DNA of 39,068 nucleotides from Pedosphaera sp. (GTDB taxonomy: Bacteria > Verrucomicrobiota > Verrucomicrobiia > Limisphaerales > F1-12-MAGs170), in the NCBI GenBank assembly GCA_009695275.1, contig SIBF01000017.1:1-39068 (forward strand), given 5' to 3'. The translations under genes and the position numbers were made by a program. Below are positions 1 through 7,569 of this stretch, in pieces; the first letter of the stretch is position 1; each line of letters opens with the position of its first letter. The notes under the pieces are model-generated. The model was not told where the DNA came from and made no database searches. It was given only the letters and a program-made list of their open reading frames with translations.

Positions 1-313
1 CGCCCGAGCATGGCAAGTTTAATTTCAAAAAAACTCGCGGTTTTTTCACGGCAGTCTTCAAATCGCTCACACGCCGCATTTCGCTCAACTCACTTGCAAC
101 CATCGTGATCCAAGAGGGCCATTGCGCGCTAACCGGATGCTAGTGATCTCTACTCTACAGTGCGAATGGCGCAACCAAACCCCGCCAAATTATTTTGAAA
201 CATTTACCGATACGCACATGCAGCAACTTGGAAACGGAGGGTTTTTCGAACTCTGAATCCATTTCCCCTAACGAACAGATGAGCCTTCGGAAGGCTTCAA
301 CCTCTCCCGCTCA
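1..313. other. Non-coding left edge; no supported gene
   Basis: No convincing gene is visible. A 35-codon minus-strand ORF (262 down to 155) has an AGGGGAA sequence just upstream of its ATG and follows the sigma factor gene, but its product resembles nothing I know. In this sigma family the next gene is often a Ser/Thr kinase; none is seen here. A short A-run/T-run inverted repeat lies at 27-46. Confidence 0.4.
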
Positions 314-862
314 TCACTTGCCGAGGGCGCTGCGCAGCCAGGCACGCGCAAAGGTCCAGAGGCGCTCGGCACCCCGGAGTGGCAAGCCCATCGCATCGGC
401 GGCTTCCTGCATTGTCATGCCCACGAAGTAGCGGAGCTTGACCAGCTCGGCGGCGGCGGAATCCTGCGCGGCGAGCTGGTCGAGCGCCTCATGCACCGCG
501 AGCAATTCATCGGTGGGCGCGGTGATGACGATTTTCGATTCACTGAAATCCTCCCGTTCAGCGAAACCCCCTCGCTTCAGAACCTGGCGGCGTCGCGCTC
601 GTTCGATCAGAATACGCCGCATCCCTTCCGCTGCCGCCGCGAAAAACTGCCGGCGATTTTCCCAGTGAACTTGTCCGCCTCCGAGTCGCAACCAGGCTTC
701 ATGCACGAGCGCCGTGGGTTGGAGCGTCTGGCCGGGTGCCTCCCGCGCCATCTTCTGCGTAGCCAGCTTACGAAGCTCCTCGTAAACCAGCGGGAGCAAC
801 TCTTCGGCGGCCTTCGGATCCCCTTGCTGCACGCGTTCGAAAATGTGGGTGACTTCGTTCAC
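314..862 (-). CDS. ECF-type RNA polymerase sigma factor (Sig-70_X6-like)
   Basis: A sigma-70 family factor of the extracytoplasmic-function type, expected to direct RNA polymerase to a small regulon. The N-terminal half carries the pattern QQGDPKAAEELLPLVYEELR, followed by PTALVHEAWLRL and the region 2 helices (NRRQFFAAAAEGMRRILIERARRR). The C-terminal half has a region 4 helix-turn-helix (AAELVKLRYFVGMTMQEAADAMGL). This matches the TIGR02999-type factors common in Planctomycetes and Verrucomicrobia. The reading frame is open further upstream to a TTG at 940, but the family begins just before this VTHIF segment, so I chose the GTG at 862, giving 182 residues. No clear Shine-Dalgarno sequence is visible. 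No anti-sigma or kinase partner is seen next to it. Confidence 0.88.
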   Translation of the reverse strand: MNEVTHIFERVQQGDPKAAEELLPLVYEELRKLATQKMAREAPGQTLQPTALVHEAWLRLGGGQVHWENRRQFFAAAAEGMRRILIERARRRQVLKRGGFAEREDFSESKIVITAPTDELLAVHEALDQLAAQDSAAAELVKLRYFVGMTMQEAADAMGLPLRGAERLWTFARAWLRSALGK

Positions 863-978
863 TATGCAATGAGTAGCCCACCCTGCATGGTCAAAGAAGC
901 CTGAAATTCCGTAAAGCGGTCGCTTCGTGACATTGGTCAATCAAGCGTTGGTGTTTACCCCCTCCCTCTTCCATCATC

Positions 979-1166
979 AGGGTCCGCGCAAAATAAATTC
1001 CGATATTGCTGGAGGGGATTTGGCTCAATGGCGAGGCGCGAACGACGAGCATACCCGCAGTGGTCTGTAAGGAATGAGCAACGTAGCCAGCGAGCCAAAG
1101 CCCCCCAGCCCGCAAGGCCGGGGCGGCGCTCCCGCCAAAGTCGGAAGTTATCATTGCGCGGACCCT
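979..1166. repeat. Palindromic element, copy 1 (outer stem, inner stem, conserved core)
   Basis: The ends are a perfect 13-bp inverted repeat (AGGGTCCGCGCAA at 979-991, its complement at 1154-1166), with weaker pairing continuing inward. A second, inner 8-bp perfect inverted repeat is TTTGGCTC at 1019-1026 and GAGCCAAA at 1092-1099. Between the inner arms lies a core (1031-1083) shared with the next element: gcgaggcgcgaacga, then cccgcag, then gagcaacg. Confidence 0.75.
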
Positions 1167-1334
1167 ACTGAGGAGACGGCGGGATAGGCTACGAATGATG
1201 GCGAGCGCCACGGATGCAGATGCGAGGCGCGAACGAGAGAAGATGCCCGCAGCGGCCTCTGGCTGAGTGAGCAACGAAGCAGGTGCGTCTGTGCCGCCGT
1301 CAAGATTTGTAGCCTATCCCACCGTCTCCTCAGT
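1167..1334. repeat. Palindromic element, copy 2, directly abutting copy 1
   Basis: The terminal arms at 1167-1192 and 1309-1334 pair over 26 bp with one mismatch. The arm sequence is unrelated to that of copy 1. An inner stem is suggested by GCAGATGC (1216-1223) against GCGTCTGT (1285-1292), with two G-U type pairs. The core at 1222-1276 repeats the three blocks of copy 1 (gcgaggcgcgaacga at 1222, cccgcag at 1246, gagcaacg at 1269) with nearly the same spacing. A conserved core inside different stems suggests a structured element or a mobile palindromic repeat. Confidence 0.75.
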
Positions 1335-1506
1335 AAGCCTTCTTTCGCGCCTACAGGGCTCGTTCGATTTGGCGATACGTTATCCAGGGCGGCGCTCATT
1401 TCACTTCGCTTGCCCCGGGCTGTTATCTTTCGAGTTGTCAGCCCATTCATCAAGCGATCCGCCTTGTCAATCGGGCAGGCTTCTTTCTACACGTGTTGCC
1501 GCATTG

Positions 1507-3105
1507 ATGAATAATGCCGTTGACATCGCCATCGTGGGCTCGGGTTTTGCCGGATCCTTGCTGGCCATGATCGCTCGCCGACTGGGGCGCTCCGTGGCGT
1601 TGATCGAACGCGGACGACATCCGCGTTTCGTGATTGGAGAGTCCTCCACGCCGCTGGCGAACTTGCTTCTGGAGGAGCTGGCTCAACGATATGACCTGCC
1701 ACAGATCGCATCACTCTCGAAGTGGGGCACGTGGCAGCGCAATCATCCGGATATTGCCTGCGGTCTAAAACGAGGCTTTACCTTTTTTCATCACGAATTT
1801 GGAAGGACATTCGAGCCGCAACAAGACCGCGCGAACGAATTGCTCGTGGCCGCCAGCCCGCATGACGGGATTGCAGACACGCATTGGTACCGCTCCGACT
1901 TCGATCATTTCTTCGTGAAGCAAGCTCAAGCGCTCAGTGTGGAGTATTTCGACGAGGTGGCCTTGCGTAGCGCGAGTTTCGATGCGGATACCGCCGTGCT
2001 GGACGGCGAGCGTAACGGAAAGCCGTTCTCCATTCAGGCGCAGTTTGTCGTCGATGCCACCGGGCCGCGTGGTTTTCTTCACCGCGCTCTCGGGCTTGCT
2101 GAGGCGCCATTCAAGCACCTGCCCGCCACGCAGGGGCTCTACTCGCACTTCCGGGATGTTCGGCTGTTCCGAGAGGGCTCCACGGATGCCGAGAGCGAAG
2201 CGCCGCCATATCCGCCCGATGACGCCGCGATTCATCACGTTTTCGACGGGGGCTGGATCTGGGTGTTGCGCTTCAACAACGGAATCACCAGCGCCGGTGC
2301 AGCCGTCACTGACAAGCTTGCGAACGAGTTAAAACTCAGCGAAGGCGCTGCTGCATGGGAACGTTTGCTGTCCCGCCTGCCAGCGGTGCGTGAACAATTC
2401 TCCGACGCGAAGCCGACCATGCCATTCGTCCACAGCGCGCGTCTCTCCTTCCGTTCTTCCGTCGTGGCAGACCCTCGATGGGCGCTGTTGCCTTCGGCGG
2501 CGGGGTTCATTGATCCGCTGCTCTCGACCGGGTTTCCTCTCACTCTACTGGGTGTTGACCGTCTGGCGCGCTCCTTGGCTGAAACTGGGAATGCAGCTGA
2601 GTTGGGCGCGAGGCTTGAAACATATTCGCGTCAAACAACAGACGAGCTGCTCGCTGCGGAACGGCTGGTCGCTGCGCTCTATGCAAACATGGATGACTTT
2701 CCGATCTTCAGCGCTCTTTCTCTGCTCTACTTCGCAGCAGCCAGTTTCAGTGAGACGGCCCGAAGACTTGGCAAGCCTGACCTGGCTCCATCGTTCCTGT
2801 TGCACAATCAAACCAGCTTCGGGCCGAAACTGAAGAACTGCTGCGAGCTGGCGTTGAGTCGTCAGGTGAACGGCAATCTGAGTGAAGGTGATCGCTCGGA
2901 ACTGCTGGTATCGTTGATGGCTGCCATCGAACCGATTGATGTTGCCGGCCTGTCCGATGGCACGCGTCGGAACTGGCATCCGGTCCTCGCATCCGATTTG
3001 CTGGCCGCCGCTGCCAAGCTGGGCGTGGATCGGGCTGCTATTTGCGCGCTCCTGGAGCGCTGCGGTTTTAACTGTCAGGCTGATTCTAAACCGGCACTGG
3101 ACTAA
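1507..3105 (+). CDS. FAD-dependent oxidoreductase, flavin-halogenase-like
   Basis: A 532-residue flavoprotein. Residues 6-16 form the dinucleotide-binding GSGFAG motif, residue E34 ends the first strand, and GESSTP follows at 44-49. K88 in GLKRGFTFF sits where tryptophan halogenases have their catalytic lysine. A second FAD-contact motif, DATGPRG, occurs mid-protein. The halogenase signature WxWxIP is present only in part as WIWVLR (W250, W252), so halogenation is uncertain and another hydroxylase or reductase activity is possible. The frame is open upstream to 1267, but that part overlaps repeat-rich DNA and the Rossmann motif begins only six residues after the ATG at 1507, so I start there. 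No good ribosome binding site is visible. The amidohydrolase follows 83 bp downstream; no halogenase partner reductase is adjacent. Confidence 0.82.
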   Translation: MNNAVDIAIVGSGFAGSLLAMIARRLGRSVALIERGRHPRFVIGESSTPLANLLLEELAQRYDLPQIASLSKWGTWQRNHPDIACGLKRGFTFFHHEFGRTFEPQQDRANELLVAASPHDGIADTHWYRSDFDHFFVKQAQALSVEYFDEVALRSASFDADTAVLDGERNGKPFSIQAQFVVDATGPRGFLHRALGLAEAPFKHLPATQGLYSHFRDVRLFREGSTDAESEAPPYPPDDAAIHHVFDGGWIWVLRFNNGITSAGAAVTDKLANELKLSEGAAAWERLLSRLPAVREQFSDAKPTMPFVHSARLSFRSSVVADPRWALLPSAAGFIDPLLSTGFPLTLLGVDRLARSLAETGNAAELGARLETYSRQTTDELLAAERLVAALYANMDDFPIFSALSLLYFAAASFSETARRLGKPDLAPSFLLHNQTSFGPKLKNCCELALSRQVNGNLSEGDRSELLVSLMAAIEPIDVAGLSDGTRRNWHPVLASDLLAAAAKLGVDRAAICALLERCGFNCQADSKPALD

Positions 3106-3188
3106 TACCTCAGTGCGCCACAGAGCCAGGGTTGCCGGGCATCGGTTGCGGAGTTGAGTTCTTCCTTTGATCCATCCAGCCTCAGCTC

Positions 3189-4577
3189 ATGAAAACTCTC
3201 TCCACGGTTCTTGGCCTGTGCTTCAGCTTGATCTGCGCGGCCCAGTCCATCGACGCGAAGAAGACGGACACTTTCCGCCGGATAAAAACGCACCTCGACA
3301 GCGTCCCTGCGATCGACACGCATGATCACCTGAAGCCTTTCCCGATCCTGCAAGGTTCGGTGCGCACTGCGCAGGGCGTGGGGATGAATCTCTACTCGCT
3401 CTGGCAAAGCAGTTATTACACCTGGATAAATCCGCTCACGACCTGGCCGGAGAGCGGACAGTTCGAGGACTGGTGGCCAAAAGCGAAGAACGATTTCGCG
3501 AACGCCCGCGCGACCAGCTTCTACCGTTATCAGCTTCCCGCGTTTGCGAACCTCTACGGCGTGGACTTTGAGATCATCACAGACGAGCAGGCGCGCGACC
3601 TGAATCGTCGCATCTTCGCGAATTACCAGAACCAGGACTGGATATACGAGGTTGTCACCGAGCGCGCCAACATTGAGCTGATGTTCAATGACCCTTACTG
3701 GGACCGGCTCTCACGCACCAATTACTACCCGTTTGGCGTCGCTGTCCTGAATGTGACCCGGCTTTTGCGTGGCTTTCATCCGTCGGAATTCGCCGCCGGG
3801 GTGGATTCGCCTTTTCGCTATGCACGAGAGGAGAATCTTCCGACCGCCACGCTGGATGACTATCTTGCGGTGATCGAACACTGGTTGAAGGCGGGCAAGG
3901 CGGAAGGTGCAGTGTGCCTCAAGACTACGACGGCTTATGAACGCACACTGCAGTTCGACCGGGTGCCGAAGGAACGCGCGGCCAGGATTTATGGGCGTCC
4001 GAAGTCGCAACTCTCCGATGTTGAGGTCAAGGAGTTCGAGGACTTCATCGTCTGGCACCTCACCGAGATGAGCGCCAGGCTTGAGCTGCCGTTTCAAATC
4101 CACACCGGTCACGCCCGCATCCAGGGATCGAATCCGATGAACCTGCTGAACCTCATCGAGGCGAATCCACGCACCAAGTTCATCCTCTTCCACGGCGGCT
4201 ACCCCTGGGTGGGAGAAACGGGTGCCATCATGCAGCGTTACGGCAGGAATGTTTGGATCGACTCCGTCTGGCTGCCGACGATCAGCTACACAATGGGCAA
4301 GCGGGCCTATCAGGAATGGCTCGAATTGATGCCGAGCAACCGAATCATGTGGGGCGCGGATGCCCATCACGTCGAAGGCATCTATGCGGCCACGGAAGTG
4401 ACTCGCCGCTGTCTGGCGGAAGCCCTTGCCGAGAAAGTTGAACGCGGCGAACTTCTCGAAGAACACGCGCTTCGGATAGGGAGGCAGGTTCTGCGCGAGA
4501 ATGCGCTTGAGTTGTTTCCCTCGTTGAAAGACCGACTATGGAAGCACAAAGGGAAATTGAAACCGCCGATGAAATGA
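3189..4577 (+). CDS. Secreted amidohydrolase-family metal-dependent hydrolase
   Basis: A 462-residue protein with an N-terminal signal peptide (hydrophobic residues about 4-18, likely cleavage near ICAAQS-IDA). The mature protein starts with AIDTHDHLK, whose H45 and H47 are the metal-binding HxH pair of the amidohydrolase superfamily. Further superfamily-type motifs are IHTGHAR, a HGGYPW strand end and WGADAHH near the C-terminus, consistent with a TIM-barrel amidohydrolase_2 fold (PF04909). The substrate cannot be told; such proteins include decarboxylases, lactonases and glucuronate-isomerase-like enzymes. The ATG at 3189 places the signal peptide correctly, although no Shine-Dalgarno is clear. 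It lies between the flavoprotein and the cytochrome-type DUF1549 gene, all on the same strand, with gaps of about 80 bp, so co-transcription is possible. Confidence 0.8.
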   Translation: MKTLSTVLGLCFSLICAAQSIDAKKTDTFRRIKTHLDSVPAIDTHDHLKPFPILQGSVRTAQGVGMNLYSLWQSSYYTWINPLTTWPESGQFEDWWPKAKNDFANARATSFYRYQLPAFANLYGVDFEIITDEQARDLNRRIFANYQNQDWIYEVVTERANIELMFNDPYWDRLSRTNYYPFGVAVLNVTRLLRGFHPSEFAAGVDSPFRYAREENLPTATLDDYLAVIEHWLKAGKAEGAVCLKTTTAYERTLQFDRVPKERAARIYGRPKSQLSDVEVKEFEDFIVWHLTEMSARLELPFQIHTGHARIQGSNPMNLLNLIEANPRTKFILFHGGYPWVGETGAIMQRYGRNVWIDSVWLPTISYTMGKRAYQEWLELMPSNRIMWGADAHHVEGIYAATEVTRRCLAEALAEKVERGELLEEHALRIGRQVLRENALELFPSLKDRLWKHKGKLKPPMK

Positions 4578-4657
4578 TCGACCGTTCGCCTGCGGCTGAA
4601 TGACGGGTTTAACACATCCGTCAGAAAACTCGAACAACAGGCTGTGCCCGAACAAAG

Positions 4658-6859
4658 ATGATACGATTCAAGCTACATTCCATTTTGTGGAAACTGGCAC
4701 CCATCATGAGTATCAGCTTGCTGGCTTGGGGTGGAAACTTGATCGCGACGGCTGCTTCTTCTTCCACGAGTGGCGATCTATGGAATGCTCACATTGAGCC
4801 GCTGCTCAAGGAGCATTGCGTCGAGTGTCATAGTCCGACCAAAAGCAAGAGCGGGCTGGACCTGACTTCGCTGCAAGCAATCCTCCGCGGTGGAGACCGG
4901 GGCGCGGCGGTTCTGCCCGGACGGCCCGACGATAGCAATCTCTACAAATTTCTCGGCACCGAATCTGACCCGCACATGCCGCCGGGCAAACGCAAGCCGC
5001 TCGGGGATGACGCGGTTTCCCTGATTCGGCAGTGGATTGAAAAACTGGCAGCTTCGTCTGTCACGCAGGAGGCAACCAACTTGCCGGAGACAAACCGTGT
5101 TTCGACGCCGGCCAGGCTGCGCATCGCCTGGCAGCCGCCGGCCACCATGCCGCCGGCCAGGGCCATCGACCGCTTCCTCGAACTCGCGTGGAAACTCGAC
5201 AAGGTCACTCCCTCCACAGCCGCGGACGATCGCACGTTCGTGCGCCGGATTCATCTCGACCTCGCGGGCCGAATCCCGACGCGGGAAGAAACGGAGAAGT
5301 TTTTGCGCGATCACGCCAGGGACAAGCGGGCGCGACTTATCGAAGACTTGTTGGCCGGCGAGGAATACTCACGTCACATGCGCGAAGTGTTCGACCTGGT
5401 GTTGATGGAGCGGCGCGGGGAGAAATGGGAAGACCAGCGTGCGAACCAAAAATGGTTCACATGGCTCGAAGACGCCTTTCATCGCAATCGCCCCTGGAAC
5501 GAAGTCATACGCGATCTCATTGTGGCGCGCCCCGGCCGGCCCGAGGATCGCGGCGCGGTCTGGTTTCTCTACGAGCGCGAGAACAACCCACAGGCCGTGG
5601 CCGAATCGCTGGCACCAGTGGTTTTCGGGCTACAGGTGAAGTGCGCGCAATGCCACGACCACATGGTCGCACGCGAGATCAAGCAGGCGCATTACTGGGC
5701 CATGGTCGCGGCGTTCAATCGCAGCAAGAACGTGGACACACCTGCCGGCCCTGGCGTGGCAGAGTCGGCCATTGGCGGATTCGTCAGCTTCGCCAATCTC
5801 AAGAAAGAATCACAGCAGGCCCGGCTCGCATTCTTCAACGGACGTAAAGTGGAAGAGGCGTGGCCCAAGGACGGCGAAAAGGAGATCGAATCGCCTGACC
5901 TATACCTCGTGGCTCCACCGCCGGGGAAGGACAAACCCAAGCAAGCCGCAGTGCCCAAGTTCTCGCGCCGTGAAGCGTTCGCCGATGCGGTCACGCGCGA
6001 CAACCCGTTGCTGGCCCGCGCGATGGTCAATCGCGTCTGGGCGATGCTCTTCGGCCGCGGCCTGGTGCATCCGGTGGATCTGATGGACTCGAAACATCCG
6101 CCCAGCCAACCCGAGCTGCTCGGCTGGTTGGAGCGCGACTTCGAGCGCAGCGGCTACGACGTGAAGCGCCTTGTTCGCACGCTGTGCAACGCCAAGGCGT
6201 ATCAGTTGGACTCGCGCGCTGGCGGCGGGCAAAAACGGAGCGCGACTGTGTCTGAAAGACCAGTCGCAGCAGCCACGCAGGCAAGGAAGTCTCCGGATAA
6301 TTCAGATCTCCCTGTTCATTCGGACAAGCTGGGGCTGGGCTCCGCCACAGCAGCGCTCCAAGAACCGACCCGAGCCCCGCGCCCGGCGAAGGCAAAGCCC
6401 GCACCCCTGAACTCATTCGCGCGCACGCAGGACAAGCCGCTTTCCGCCGAGCAACTCTATCGTTCACTGCTCGTGGCCACGGGCAACCGGACGGACACGA
6501 ACGGCACAGTGGCTGGCAGGTCCGAGAAGGAACTGCGCCGTGCCTTCATCAAGCAATTCCCCTCTCTGTTCCCCGCCGAGTACAATGCCTCGCTGCAACA
6601 GGCGATGTTCCTCGCGAACTCGGATCTGTTCGACCAATTGCTGGCGCCGCGCGACGCAAACCTGACCACGCGGCTGGCGGCGATGCCGGATGAAACGGCC
6701 CGCGTGCGCGAAGCTTTCGCCGCCGTCTTCGGGCGCGAGCCGGACGCGGAGGAACTGCGCGAGTGCGGCGCTTATCTGAAAGCTCGTTCGCCCGAGGCGG
6801 GCACGAAGCAACTTCTCTGGGCCATGCTCACCAGCGCGGAATTCCAAGTGAGCCACTGA
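4658..6859 (+). CDS. Planctomycete-type cytochrome PSCyt1/DUF1549/DUF1553 protein
   Basis: A 733-residue exported protein. After a hydrophobic export segment (about residues 8-32), residues 45-130 form a PSCyt1 domain with a heme-type CVECH motif (54-58) and the usual MPPGKRKPL segment. DUF1549 follows (RTFVRRIHLDLAGRIPT), including a second CxxCH at C329-H333. DUF1553 is at the C-terminus (ARAMVNRVWAMLFGRGLVHPVD, then LSAEQLYRSLLVATG). These proteins are typical of Planctomycetes and Verrucomicrobia and are usually paired with a DUF1501 protein; their biochemical role is not established, but polysaccharide or sulfatase-linked catabolism is often suggested by context. The DUF1553 part contains about 60 extra, low-complexity residues (around 525-590) that coincide with a palindromic repeat at 6238-6359. 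The last codons are duplicated at 7547-7569. Confidence 0.9.
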   Translation: MIRFKLHSILWKLAPIMSISLLAWGGNLIATAASSSTSGDLWNAHIEPLLKEHCVECHSPTKSKSGLDLTSLQAILRGGDRGAAVLPGRPDDSNLYKFLGTESDPHMPPGKRKPLGDDAVSLIRQWIEKLAASSVTQEATNLPETNRVSTPARLRIAWQPPATMPPARAIDRFLELAWKLDKVTPSTAADDRTFVRRIHLDLAGRIPTREETEKFLRDHARDKRARLIEDLLAGEEYSRHMREVFDLVLMERRGEKWEDQRANQKWFTWLEDAFHRNRPWNEVIRDLIVARPGRPEDRGAVWFLYERENNPQAVAESLAPVVFGLQVKCAQCHDHMVAREIKQAHYWAMVAAFNRSKNVDTPAGPGVAESAIGGFVSFANLKKESQQARLAFFNGRKVEEAWPKDGEKEIESPDLYLVAPPPGKDKPKQAAVPKFSRREAFADAVTRDNPLLARAMVNRVWAMLFGRGLVHPVDLMDSKHPPSQPELLGWLERDFERSGYDVKRLVRTLCNAKAYQLDSRAGGGQKRSATVSERPVAAATQARKSPDNSDLPVHSDKLGLGSATAALQEPTRAPRPAKAKPAPLNSFARTQDKPLSAEQLYRSLLVATGNRTDTNGTVAGRSEKELRRAFIKQFPSLFPAEYNASLQQAMFLANSDLFDQLLAPRDANLTTRLAAMPDETARVREAFAAVFGREPDAEELRECGAYLKARSPEAGTKQLLWAMLTSAEFQVSH
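6238..6359. repeat. GGAGCGC palindromic repeat lying inside the DUF1553 coding sequence
   Basis: Outer arms are ggagcgcgactgtg (6238-6251) and its imperfect complement ending gcgctcc (6346-6359); the terminal 7 bp are perfect. An inner hairpin pairs GCGACTG (6242-6248) with CAGTCGC (6261-6267). The hairpin resembles the one at 8993-9010 (GCGGCTG, CAGCCGC), each followed by AGCAGC. It is read in frame, adding an alanine/proline/lysine-rich segment between YQLDSR and the conserved LSAEQL motif. Confidence 0.65.
6837..6859 (+). repeat. Left 23-bp direct repeat bounding the VapBC cassette
   Basis: The last 23 bp of the DUF1553 gene, through its TGA stop, recur at 7547-7569 with a single change (G at 6852, A at 7562; Ser versus Asn codon). 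A weaker match continues for about 11 more bases (6860-6870 against 7570-7580, 7 of 11). Confidence 0.9.
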
Positions 6860-6889
6860 AGCTGCATCGAAATTGTTTACTCTTGCGAC

Positions 6890-7126
6890 ATGAATTACTT
6901 GACCGTCGAGGTGAAAATTGACCACCGGCGCATCGTGGCGTGCGAGCCGGGGAAGCTGCCGGATAAGGCGAACGGCCTTCTCACCATCCTACCACCGTCG
7001 CCGGTCCCCCTGGGCGAACCGAAGCCGGCCAGGAAGCGTGTGAAACTGCCGCTGATCCGGGGAGACGGCAAACACATCATTAACCCAACGCCGGAGGAAC
7101 TAGATGCCAGCCTCTGGGGTGATTAA
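6890..7126 (+). CDS. VapB-like antitoxin of a type II toxin-antitoxin pair
   Basis: A 78-residue protein starting at an ATG 30 bp after the DUF1553 stop. The first 35 residues look like a short beta-rich DNA-binding domain (MNYLTVEVKIDHRR, GLLTILPP). The C-terminal part, with RVKLPLIRGDGKHIINPTPE and ending LDASLWGD, resembles the toxin-binding tails of antitoxins paired with PIN-domain toxins. It should neutralise the downstream VapC and autorepress the operon. It overlaps vapC by 23 bp, and the vapC ribosome binding site lies within its last codons. The family assignment rests mainly on gene order, size and tail motif. Confidence 0.75.
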   Translation: MNYLTVEVKIDHRRIVACEPGKLPDKANGLLTILPPSPVPLGEPKPARKRVKLPLIRGDGKHIINPTPEELDASLWGD

Positions 7127-7544
7127 GCTGGCTGACGCCAATATCTGGCTGGGGGTGGCTTTTTCGGATCACCTGCACCACGCGAAGGCCAAGACATGGT
7201 TTGAAGATCAATCCATCGGCATCTGCGCATTTTGTCGAGTCACTCGGACGGCACTCTTGCGGCATCTCACGAATTCGAAAATTATGGGTTCCTTTGTCCA
7301 AAGCCAACAAGATGCCTGGCGCAACTTCGACAGGCTGGCCAATGATCCACGCGTGGTTTTCCTTCCAGAGCCACCGGGATTGGAGGAAGCTTTTAGGCGC
7401 TATTCACGAGCTTCATCGCCGTCACGCACCGTCTGTACCGATGCCTACCTCACGGCCTTTGCTCTCCAACATCAGGCCCAGTTAGTAACTTTCGATAAAG
7501 GATTCGGCCGTTTTACCGGACTCGATTTGAAGAGGCTGGTATGA
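7104..7544 (+). CDS. VapC-type PIN-domain ribonuclease toxin
   Basis: A 146-residue PIN-domain protein, expected to be a Mg2+-dependent endoribonuclease inhibited by the upstream antitoxin. Acidic active-site residues are visible as D11 (LADANIWL), D113 (CTDAYLTAFA) and D131 (VTFDKGFGRF). The segment CAFCRVTRTALLRHLTN corresponds to the CRVTQxxxLRLLT motif of the TIGR00028-type VapC toxins, with Arg where Gln is usual. Length is normal for the family. The ATG at 7104 is preceded by GGAGG (7092-7096) inside the antitoxin gene, so the pair is translationally linked. It ends 2 bp before the right copy of the 23-bp direct repeat. Confidence 0.88.
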   Translation: MPASGVIKLADANIWLGVAFSDHLHHAKAKTWFEDQSIGICAFCRVTRTALLRHLTNSKIMGSFVQSQQDAWRNFDRLANDPRVVFLPEPPGLEEAFRRYSRASSPSRTVCTDAYLTAFALQHQAQLVTFDKGFGRFTGLDLKRLV

Positions 7545-7546
7545 TA

Positions 7547-7569
7547 CGGAATTCCAAGTGAACCACTGA
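7547..7569 (+). repeat. Right 23-bp direct repeat; relic of the DUF1553-DUF1501 junction
   Basis: This copy encodes the end of the DUF1553 protein again (EFQVNH, stop) in frame, although no gene leads into it. Its TGA stop overlaps the ATG of the DUF1501 gene (TGATG at 7567-7571). That is the arrangement expected of the original, translationally coupled junction, so this is probably the ancestral copy and 6837-6859 the duplicate or its partner. Confidence 0.85.

Larger units (their letters stand above)
863..1506. other. Intergenic region dominated by palindromic repeats
   Basis: This 644-bp gap separates the divergent sigma factor and flavoprotein genes. Positions 979-1334 are filled by two abutting inverted-repeat elements (annotated separately). 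The minus-strand ORFs here (891-1274 and 1151-1453) are translations of the repeats. From 1335 to 1506 I see no gene and no clear promoter. Confidence 0.6.
6860..7546 (+). mobile_element. Putative inserted toxin-antitoxin cassette bounded by direct repeats
   Basis: This 687-bp segment holds only a 30-bp leader, the VapB-like antitoxin and VapC, whose stop ends 2 bp before the right repeat. It separates the DUF1549/DUF1553 and DUF1501 genes, which are normally neighbours. The 23-bp duplication of the junction at both ends is what an insertion with target duplication would leave. No transposase or recombinase is present, so the mechanism is unknown; the mobile label is inference. Confidence 0.55.

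Noticed and set aside
195..904. Plus-strand frames antisense to the ECF sigma factor
   Set aside because: They overlap a clear sigma factor on the other strand and have no recognisable motifs.
979..1334. Integron attC sites
   Set aside because: The elements are imperfect palindromes of suitable size, but the AAC motifs in the cores are direct, not the inverted RYYYAAC/GTTRRRY pair of attC sites, and no integrase gene is present.
891..1453. Minus-strand frames of 127 and 100 codons in the gap before the flavoprotein gene
   Set aside because: They translate the palindromic elements at 979-1334 and have no protein-like features or plausible start context.
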